Below, piece after piece: positions 31,667-37,745 of a DNA stretch of 37,745 bases (position 1 is the first letter of the stretch; each line of letters starts with the position of its first letter). The stretch spans positions 1 through 37,745 of the forward strand of contig DAOTHZ010000010.1 in NCBI GenBank assembly GCA_035447945.1, given 5' to 3'. Position numbers and translations under genes: made by a program. The stretch is from Syntrophomonas_B sp035447945. Lineage in GTDB: Bacteria; Bacillota; Syntrophomonadia; Syntrophomonadales; Syntrophomonadaceae. Below the pieces are notes generated by a model. The model had not been told where the DNA came from and ran no database searches. It was given only the letters and a program-made list of their open reading frames with translations.

Positions 31667-32105
31667 ACTGGAACTGCTGTTGAAAGGTAGCCGTAAAGTG
31701 CCCCTCACCGGCGGCAAATCAATTATTGAAACCAGCCGTTTTTTGGACAGAGTCGATCGTATTAGAGCGATCCTGCCGGAAGAGTTGGAGACGGCCAAGC
31801 TAATTATGGCGGAAAAAGAAAGAATTGTCAGTGAGGCTTGTGCTGAAGCCGACAAGTATCTGGAACATTCAAAAAGTCACGTCGCCCAAATGGTTGATGA
31901 CAACGAGATTACCAGAAGTGCCCGCGGCGCTGCTGAGGAAATCATTGCTCAAAGTGAACAGATTGCTGCCCAGATCCGCCGGGATGCTGATGAGTATGCC
32001 GATGGTGTTCTCTCTCACATGGAGATCGTTTTGCGCAAAGGGTTGGAAGCGGTGCTTCAAGGCCGGGATGATATCAGAGAAGGGCTTCGCAGCAACGATT
32101 ATTGA
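31638..32105 (+). CDS. Coiled-coil protein of unknown function following rsmD
   Basis: The 155-residue protein is almost wholly helical and rich in Glu, Ala, Arg and Ile, with heptad-like stretches (residues about 50-150). There is no signal peptide, membrane segment or catalytic motif. Proteins of this kind near rsmD/coaD in clostridia are often labelled ATPase or V-ATPase subunit H-like; I do not infer an ATPase, as no Walker motif is present. GGAGGAGG lies nine bases before ATG 31638. It overlaps rsmD by 29 bases and its 3' end overlaps the convergent ylbJ by seven bases. Confidence 0.75.
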   Translation: MMEIFRILDELELLLKGSRKVPLTGGKSIIETSRFLDRVDRIRAILPEELETAKLIMAEKERIVSEACAEADKYLEHSKSHVAQMVDDNEITRSARGAAEEIIAQSEQIAAQIRRDADEYADGVLSHMEIVLRKGLEAVLQGRDDIREGLRSNDY

Positions 32106-33280
32106 TGCTGCCTGCCTGTCGCCATGCACAGCAAAACGGCGATTATGATAAAAGCCGCCAGCAGGGAATAGAGTGACCAGGTCCAGGCATCAAATGCATA
32201 TAAAACCTTGTGATAAGGGATCGCCTGGACCTGAATGCCGGCCATGCCGGTCAGCAAGGCCAGGCGATAAGCCAGAAAGGTTATGCTGCAGGCCATTGCC
32301 ATCTGCAGCAAACGTGACAGCAAATAAAAAGACAGACGAATCGATGTTCCAGCCATTATACTCATCACCTGGGCGATGACTGAGATGCCGCTGAACGCAA
32401 GTATGGCGCTCAAGACCAGCAAAACCGCCAGCATGTTGCCAGGAACAATGATTGCTGCCGTTTTGGCACCCAGGGTCATTTCAAAAATACCCATGCATAA
32501 ACCGTAAACCTGGGCATAATCCAGAGGAAAAATATTTAGCAAGGAAAAGAGCAGTCCTGCCATAACCTCCAGCAACCCCCACTGGCTCAACATATGGGTA
32601 AGCACGGAAAATACAACGATAAAACCTCCTACCGCCATCACATTGCCCAGACTGTCGCGAATGGCATCACCCAGCATACCGGCGAAACCGGAACGCTCTC
32701 CGTTGTCAAAGAGACTTGCCTGGCAGGCGGCTTTCCAACCAGAACCCCCGGGAGGGATGGGAGGCGCAGATCGGGGTGCTTTGAACCGCAGCAAAATACC
32801 CAGCAACAAGTTGGAAAGATATTGGGAGAAGGCCAGCAGGTAACCGGCCGCCGGGTTGCTCAACAAACCGATTCCTACCGCCCCAAGAATAAACAGAGGG
32901 CTGGCATTGTTGGTGAAAACAAGGAGTCTTTCAGCTTCTTCCGTGCTTAGCTGCTGCTGATCATACAGTTTTCTGGTCAGCACTGCCCCCACCGGAAAGC
33001 CGGAAGTGAATCCCAAAACCACCACCAGTGCACTGCAACCCGGCAAGCGAAACAGGGGATGCATAACCGGTTCCATCAGTACCCCCATAAAATTAACAAA
33101 ACGAATTTTTACCAGTAATTCGGCTACAATAAAAAAAGGCAGCAGGGCCGGAAGAACGATTGAATACCACAGCAACAATCCCTGGGAGGCGGCCTGTACG
33201 GTTGCCTGCGGATGAATGATCATAAAAAATGTACCGGTCAGTATTATAATGACAGACAAAGGGAAGCGGACATTGCTCAC
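32099..33280 (-). CDS. ylbJ: Sporulation integral membrane protein YlbJ
   Basis: The 393-residue protein has about nine membrane segments and matches the YlbJ/nucleoside-gate type family: SIVLPALLPFFIVAELLVK, GFTSGFPVGAVLTRKLYDQQQLSTEEAERLLVFTNNASPLFILGAVG and FEMTLGAKTAA. In Bacillus it is made in the mother cell (sigma-E) and is needed for heat-resistant spores. The start is GTG 33280. It is convergent with the coiled-coil gene (seven-base overlap) and divergent from the patatin gene. Confidence 0.9.
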   Translation of the reverse strand: MSNVRFPLSVIIILTGTFFMIIHPQATVQAASQGLLLWYSIVLPALLPFFIVAELLVKIRFVNFMGVLMEPVMHPLFRLPGCSALVVVLGFTSGFPVGAVLTRKLYDQQQLSTEEAERLLVFTNNASPLFILGAVGIGLLSNPAAGYLLAFSQYLSNLLLGILLRFKAPRSAPPIPPGGSGWKAACQASLFDNGERSGFAGMLGDAIRDSLGNVMAVGGFIVVFSVLTHMLSQWGLLEVMAGLLFSLLNIFPLDYAQVYGLCMGIFEMTLGAKTAAIIVPGNMLAVLLVLSAILAFSGISVIAQVMSIMAGTSIRLSFYLLSRLLQMAMACSITFLAYRLALLTGMAGIQVQAIPYHKVLYAFDAWTWSLYSLLAAFIIIAVLLCMATGRQHQ

Positions 33281-33357
33281 TCCATCAGACTCCGTTCACG
33301 TTTTATTCTATATATATGAAGGATGTAAGGTTCCTTAGAATAAGGGGGCAGTTGCAA

Positions 33358-34146
33358 ATGGAAAACAGCAAACCGGTCGTCGGACTGGTGCTGGGGGCCG
33401 GCAGCGCACGCGGACTGGCGCATATTGGTGTGCTGCAGGTTTTCCGAGAGAAAGGGATCAAGGTTGATTTCATTGTTGGCAGCAGCATGGGGGCGATGGT
33501 AGGAGCAATTTATGCCAGCGGTGCTGACCTTTACATGCTGGAAAAAATGTTGGAATGTATGAATCCCAACCTGATGATTGATGTGCAGGTACCCCGTTAT
33601 GGTTTTGTTGCCGGCAAGCGGATCGATGCATTTTTAACCTTGCTGACCAAGAACAAGAGCTTTGATCAATTGGACCCGCCGGTGGTGGCTGTTGCGACTG
33701 ATCTTATCACCGGAGCAAGGGTTGTCCTGGATCAGGGGCCGGTTAGAGAAGCCGTACGGGCCAGTATCTCCATTCCCGGTGTTTTCACACCGGTGCGCAA
33801 GGAAGGGATGGTTTTGGTGGATGGAGCAGTGATTGATCGATTGCCGGTGGAAGTAGCCAAAGATCGGGGCGCGGATATTATTATTGCAGTGGATGTCACT
33901 TTTGGGCCGGATAAAAAAGTGACCATCAAGAATACCCTGGATGTCATAATGACATCACTGGACATCATGCAAAAGTATCATTTTAGCCTCATTGGTTCCC
34001 AGGCCAACGTATTAATACAACCAGCGGTGGGCAATTTTGCTTCCCGGGATTTCGAATGTTCCAAGGACATCATTGCACTGGGAAGAGCCGCAGCTCTTGC
34101 CAAAGTCGAAGAAATCAAGCAACTGACGGACAGTTTCAAATCCTGA
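33358..34146 (+). CDS. Patatin-like phospholipase / RssA-YlbK-type esterase
   Basis: The 262-residue protein has the patatin fold marks: oxyanion loop GAGSARG (13-19), nucleophile Ser43 in GSSMG and catalytic Asp155 in VDGAV. It probably hydrolyses acyl esters at the membrane surface; natural substrates of bacterial YlbK/RssA proteins are mostly unknown. I chose ATG 33358 with AAGGGGG upstream, not the in-frame ATG 33316. The order ylbJ-ylbK-ylbM of Bacillus is kept here, but on alternating strands. Its last 11 bases overlap the convergent tmcAL. Confidence 0.88.
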   Translation: MENSKPVVGLVLGAGSARGLAHIGVLQVFREKGIKVDFIVGSSMGAMVGAIYASGADLYMLEKMLECMNPNLMIDVQVPRYGFVAGKRIDAFLTLLTKNKSFDQLDPPVVAVATDLITGARVVLDQGPVREAVRASISIPGVFTPVRKEGMVLVDGAVIDRLPVEVAKDRGADIIIAVDVTFGPDKKVTIKNTLDVIMTSLDIMQKYHFSLIGSQANVLIQPAVGNFASRDFECSKDIIALGRAAALAKVEEIKQLTDSFKS

Positions 34147-35377
34147 CTGGAGAGGTGGTAAAATCAAGACCGCCTGTGCGCACGGCCGGATCAGGATACA
34201 ACAAGGAATAAACATCGGAAGCCTGCCTGTCAAGCGCGAGCATTTCCGTCAGCATCGGTTGGTTGGTTTGACGACAGGCTTTTTTAAAATCACTGCCGCG
34301 TGAAAAAATTGGCAAATCTGTTTGGGATTTAATTTCTTGCAGGATTTTCTGTCCCGATGGCGAAAATCCTAAAACGTGCAGATATTGTGGACCACATTCG
34401 TCAAAGCGAATGATTTGCGCTTTATCAAGCTCCCACAGGCAATATAGAAGAATACGGTTGATACGACTCTGGGAAAAACGTTTACTCTTGATTTTCTGTT
34501 TGAGTTCTGCAAGGTTGACGGATTGTAGGGCAGCTTTAACAATGCGGTTTTCCAAACCTTCTTCGACTTCATAAATATCTGCCAATTTTGCTGCGGAGGA
34601 GAGACGCAGTTTGAGCAGGATACTCTGGTGCAGGGGTTCTGCTTCAATAGGTGCGCGGCCGTGGGAAATTTCTTCGGCCAGAATTTGCAGCGTATAAGGG
34701 GGGACGGAAGAGGCAATTGCAGCCAGGTTCTGTTCTTTGTCCAGAGCCGCACGAATGGCACTGGCACTGGCCCAGTCGGAGAGTTTGTTGCTGTGATAGC
34801 CGGTTCCCTGACGGGGAAATGTAAGCGCTATGATGGAAGAATGGAGTTCGTTTAACACACGCAGGTATTCCAGTGCCAGGATGTTGTTGGGTTGCAACAG
34901 CAAATCGTTTAATTGGGGGTTATCGATTATCTTCTGCAGGGTGAGCGAACGAGCCCGCGCAAAGCTGTAGCCCCGGGACAGATGTTGTTTGAGAATCATT
35001 TGATATTCGGGACTTTCGTTGCTGATTACAGCAGATATTTTCTGCAGTTCATTAAGATTGCCGCTCTCGCTGCCAAAAACCAGATGAGTAATAATTCCGG
35101 TCTGTGCCAACAGTTGGATGGCACCGCGGGCAAAATAATAGGCACTGCGGACCGCGAAACAAACCGGCAATTCAAGGATCAGGTCTGCACCTGCGTGCAG
35201 CGCCATGGCAGCTCGAGACCATTTGCTGCACCAGGCAGCCTCGCCCCGTTGCAGGAAATTGCCGCTCATGACACAAACAATCGGAGCGTCGGGGACAGCT
35301 TTTTTAGCCGCCTGCAACAAATGCAAGTGACCGTTGTGAAAAGGATTAAATTCAGCAATGATACCAAGTGCCGTCAT
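34136..35377 (-). CDS. tmcAL: tRNA(Met) cytidine acetate ligase (TmcAL, YlbM)
   Basis: The 413-residue protein begins MTALGIIAEFNPFHNGH, the nucleotidyltransferase HxGH motif (His14, His17) typical of TmcAL, followed by VMSGNFLQRGEAAW, LELPVCFAVRSAYYFARGAI and SASAIRAAL. The enzyme uses acetate and ATP to acetylate the wobble cytidine of elongator tRNA(Met). I chose ATG 35377 over upstream in-frame ATGs because AAGGAG lies seven bases before it. It is divergent from pta-ackA, which makes acetate; the link may be only positional. Confidence 0.93.
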   Translation of the reverse strand: MTALGIIAEFNPFHNGHLHLLQAAKKAVPDAPIVCVMSGNFLQRGEAAWCSKWSRAAMALHAGADLILELPVCFAVRSAYYFARGAIQLLAQTGIITHLVFGSESGNLNELQKISAVISNESPEYQMILKQHLSRGYSFARARSLTLQKIIDNPQLNDLLLQPNNILALEYLRVLNELHSSIIALTFPRQGTGYHSNKLSDWASASAIRAALDKEQNLAAIASSVPPYTLQILAEEISHGRAPIEAEPLHQSILLKLRLSSAAKLADIYEVEEGLENRIVKAALQSVNLAELKQKIKSKRFSQSRINRILLYCLWELDKAQIIRFDECGPQYLHVLGFSPSGQKILQEIKSQTDLPIFSRGSDFKKACRQTNQPMLTEMLALDRQASDVYSLLYPDPAVRTGGLDFTTSPVRI

Positions 35378-35531
35378 GTACATACTCCTTTTGCTTTCGG
35401 TCCGCAATTCACAAAGCAATAAAGCTCTTTTGATAAGTGATCGTTCTGCCTGCTGCGTTCCATAAGGCGGACTCGATTTGTGGTGACGGGTTTTTCAAAC
35501 CAGGGGGTTACATAAATTTACCACTTATAAA

Positions 35532-35560
35532 TTCATTTATCAAAGGCTTTATGGTAAAAT
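35532..35560 (+). promoter_or_regulatory. Promoter of pta-ackA
   Basis: TTCATT (35532-35537), a 17-base spacer and TAAAAT (35555-35560) with a TGG extension form a plausible extended -10 promoter about 50 bases before the pta ATG. Confidence 0.6.
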
Positions 35561-35610
35561 TTTATTCAAAGTATTCCAATAACGAACGGTATGAATAGGG
35601 AGGATGAAGG

Positions 35611-36603
35611 ATGAGTTTATTAGCCGAGATTAAAGAGAAAGCTTCCAAAAAGGGTAAAACAGTCGTTCTGCCGGAAGGCACAGAGGAAAGAACACTGCTG
35701 GCCGTCAAAGGGATTTGTGACGGAAAAATCGCCAACCCGATTCTGTTAGGCAATGAAAGCGATGTAAAAGCTGCTGCCAGCAAGGCCGGTGCTGATATCT
35801 CCGGAGCTGTCATTATTGACCCGGTTAAAGCACCGTATTTTGATGATTTTGTCCAGGCTTTTTATGAAATGCGCAAAAGCAAAGGGGTTGACATGGACAA
35901 AGCCAAAGCCACCATGCAGGATCCGCTTTTCTTTGCTTCCATGATGGTACAAATGGGTAAGGCGGACGGCGAAGTTGCCGGCGCGGAAAACACCACCGGC
36001 AACGTGTTGAGACCAGCGTTGCAGATAATTAAGACTGCTCCTGGTATTTCAGCGGTTTCCGGATCTTTTATCATGATCGTACCCAATTCAGAATTTGGCG
36101 ATAAAGGCATTTTTGTTTTTGCTGATTGCGCCGTAACCCCCATGCCTACCGCTGCTCAACTGGCTGAATTTGCCAAGACATCTGCCCAGACGGCGGTGAA
36201 TCTGTGCGGGATGAAAGAACCCAAAATCGGTATGTTGTCTTTCTCCACCAAAGGCAGTGCTGATCACGAAGTGGTCGACAAAGTAGTGGAAGCTACCAGG
36301 ATTGCCAAAGAGAGATTCCCCGAACTGGCGGTTGATGGTGAATTGCAAGCCGATGCAGCCATGGTTCCCAAAGTTGGCTCCTCTAAAGCGCCTGGCAGTT
36401 TGGTGGCCGGACAATGTAACGTACTGGTCTTCCCGGATCTTCAGGCCGGCAATATCGGTTATAAACTGGTGCAGAGACTTGCCAAAGCTGAAGCCATCGG
36501 GCCGATTCTCCAAGGGATGGCCAAACCGGTTAATGATCTTTCCAGAGGCTGCAGCGTGGAAGACGTCATCAATACCGTAGCCATGGTCGTAATGCAGTCA
36601 TAA
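35611..36603 (+). CDS. pta: Phosphate acetyltransferase
   Basis: The 330-residue protein is the short single-domain Pta. It has KTVVLPEGTEERTLLAVKGI at the start, EVAGAENTTGNVLRPALQIIKT, and PVNDLSRGCSVEDVINTVA at the end with the active-site Ser-Arg. It converts acetyl-CoA and phosphate to acetyl phosphate and CoA. GGGAGG precedes ATG 35611. ackA follows after 45 bases, so the pair makes ATP from acetyl-CoA, the main substrate-level step for an acetate-forming fatty-acid or hydroxybutyrate oxidiser. Confidence 0.96.
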   Translation: MSLLAEIKEKASKKGKTVVLPEGTEERTLLAVKGICDGKIANPILLGNESDVKAAASKAGADISGAVIIDPVKAPYFDDFVQAFYEMRKSKGVDMDKAKATMQDPLFFASMMVQMGKADGEVAGAENTTGNVLRPALQIIKTAPGISAVSGSFIMIVPNSEFGDKGIFVFADCAVTPMPTAAQLAEFAKTSAQTAVNLCGMKEPKIGMLSFSTKGSADHEVVDKVVEATRIAKERFPELAVDGELQADAAMVPKVGSSKAPGSLVAGQCNVLVFPDLQAGNIGYKLVQRLAKAEAIGPILQGMAKPVNDLSRGCSVEDVINTVAMVVMQS

Positions 36604-36648
36604 ATCAATGAATCCATGAAATTAAAATAACGAGGAGGAAGAACATTC

Positions 36649-37745
36649 ATGAAGGTATTAGTGGTAAATGCCGGGAGTTCGTCAATCAAGTATCAGGTAT
36701 TCAATATGGAAGACGAGTCTGTACTGGCCAAGGGTCTGGTCGACAGAGTAGGGATTCCGGGAACGACATTGGAACACAAGCCAACCGGCAAGGATGAAGT
36801 TATCATTAAAAAGGATCTGCCCGATCACACTGCAGGGATGAAATTGGTGCTGGAAGTTCTGGCCAACAGTGAATACGGTGTCATCTCTGACATGGCTGAA
36901 ATTGGTGCAGTCGGCCACCGGGTCGTACATGGCGGCGAGTCCTTTGCCGATTCCGTAGTAATCGATGATGCCGTTAAAAAGGTCATCAAGGATTGTTTCG
37001 AAATCGCTCCGCTGCACAACCCCCCGAATCTGATGGGAATCGAAGCTTGCCAGGAATTAATGCCCAATGTAGCGCATGTGGCTGTTTTTGATACCGCTTT
37101 TCATCAGACCATGCAAGCCGAAAACTATCTGTATGCGCTGCCCTATGAAGTTTATGAGAAATTCAAGGTCCGCAGATACGGTTTCCACGGGACATCCCAT
37201 TACTATGTAGCCCACCGGGCTGCAGACATGTTGGGCAAGCCTTATGAAGATTGCAAGATCGTTACCCTTCATCTGGGCAATGGCGGCAGTATGGCAGCCA
37301 TTAAAGACGGCAAAGTGGTGGATACTTCCATGGGCTTTACGCCGCTGGAAGGATTGGTCATGGGCACCCGCTCCGGAGATATCGATCCCGCCATCGTTTG
37401 GTTCCTGATGGACAAACTGGGTATGGACACAGCTGAAGCCAACAACTATTTCAATAAAAAATCGGGAATGTTGGGACTGTCCGGCGTTTCCAATGATCTG
37501 CGGGATGTGCTGGAAGCAGCCGGCTCAGGCAATGAAAGAGCCAAAATCGCTTTACAGGTCTACTACAATCAGGTCAAAGGCTACATCGGCAACTACATGG
37601 CCAAATTAAATGGCTGCGATTGCCTGGTCTTTACCGCCGGCGTAGGGGAGAACGGCTATGACGTACGCGAGGCTATCTGTGCAGATATGGATTATCTGGG
37701 CGTAAAGATGGACAATGAAAAAAACAAGGTAAGAGGCAAGGAAGT
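36649..37745 (+). CDS. ackA: Acetate kinase, 3' end outside window
   Basis: The frame runs from ATG 36649 (after GAGGAGG) to the window edge without a stop, covering about 365 of the usual 400 residues. Motifs are KVLVVNAGSSSIKY at the start (Asn and Ser for phosphate binding), GHRVVHGGE, VAVFDTAFHQTM, RRYGFHGTSHYYV, HLGNGGSMAAIKDG and VFTAGVGENGYDVR. It converts acetyl phosphate and ADP to acetate and ATP. It is cotranscribed with pta. Confidence 0.96.
   Translation, partial: MKVLVVNAGSSSIKYQVFNMEDESVLAKGLVDRVGIPGTTLEHKPTGKDEVIIKKDLPDHTAGMKLVLEVLANSEYGVISDMAEIGAVGHRVVHGGESFADSVVIDDAVKKVIKDCFEIAPLHNPPNLMGIEACQELMPNVAHVAVFDTAFHQTMQAENYLYALPYEVYEKFKVRRYGFHGTSHYYVAHRAADMLGKPYEDCKIVTLHLGNGGSMAAIKDGKVVDTSMGFTPLEGLVMGTRSGDIDPAIVWFLMDKLGMDTAEANNYFNKKSGMLGLSGVSNDLRDVLEAAGSGNERAKIALQVYYNQVKGYIGNYMAKLNGCDCLVFTAGVGENGYDVREAICADMDYLGVKMDNEKNKVRGKE

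Noticed and set aside
1..37745. CRISPR array, insertion sequence, prophage, tRNA or rRNA
   Set aside because: I saw no regularly spaced direct repeats, transposase or integrase motifs, or rRNA segments, and no tRNA cloverleaf stood out by eye. A tRNA scan would settle this.

Overview
The window reads as a chromosomal segment of a low-to-mid GC, endospore-forming, strictly anaerobic Firmicute. The best overall fit is a syntrophic fatty-acid oxidiser of the Syntrophomonadaceae type; this is an inference from gene content, not a database match. Sporulation is shown by two small acid-soluble spore protein genes, the germination protease gpr and ylbJ. Anaerobic acyl-CoA metabolism is shown by EtfAB next to a membrane iron-sulfur Etf oxidoreductase, several acyl-CoA dehydrogenases, a crotonase, a thiolase, 4-hydroxybutyrate genes and Pta-AckA. 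I see no rRNA, tRNA, CRISPR array, insertion sequence or phage gene.

Layout. (1) 1-3789: end of etfB, etfA and an emo-type Etf:quinone oxidoreductase, closed by a strong terminator. (2) 4056-4920: a crotonase-family gene with a near-perfect sigma-A promoter and an inverted repeat at its start site. (3) 5106-8833: a divergent 4-hydroxybutyrate module, with abfD (4-hydroxybutyryl-CoA dehydratase) plus a small cysteine protein on the minus strand and a 4-hydroxybutyrate CoA-transferase on the plus strand. The 629-base gap between them carries two opposed sigma-54 (-24/-12) promoters and candidate enhancer sites. (4) 9015-13684: a complete liv-type ABC importer (livKHMGF). (5) 13945-16026: a sigma-54 activator with CBS, PAS, AAA+ and Fis domains. 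(6) 16229-17882: a third sigma-54 promoter driving an acyl-CoA dehydrogenase and a MaoC hydratase. (7) 17883-21505: a structured intergenic region, a thiolase and a large acyl-CoA dehydrogenase. (8) 21601-35377: housekeeping and sporulation genes in partly Bacillus-like order (coaD; 3D cell-wall protein; gamma carbonic anhydrase; hslO; rpmB/gls24/fakA/recG; SASPs and gpr; rsmD; ylbJ; patatin; tmcAL). (9) 35532-37745: pta and the start of ackA.

How it fits together (inference). 4-Hydroxybutyrate would be taken up, possibly by the liv importer, and activated by the CoA-transferase. AbfD would turn it into crotonyl-CoA. Crotonyl-CoA can be hydrated and cleaved by thiolase to acetyl-CoA, giving ATP through Pta-AckA, or exchanged with butyryl-CoA by the acyl-CoA dehydrogenase. 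EtfAB and EMO pass acyl-CoA electrons to the membrane. The three sigma-54 promoters beside a single sigma-54 activator gene suggest a local regulon, which I regard as the most interesting feature of the window.
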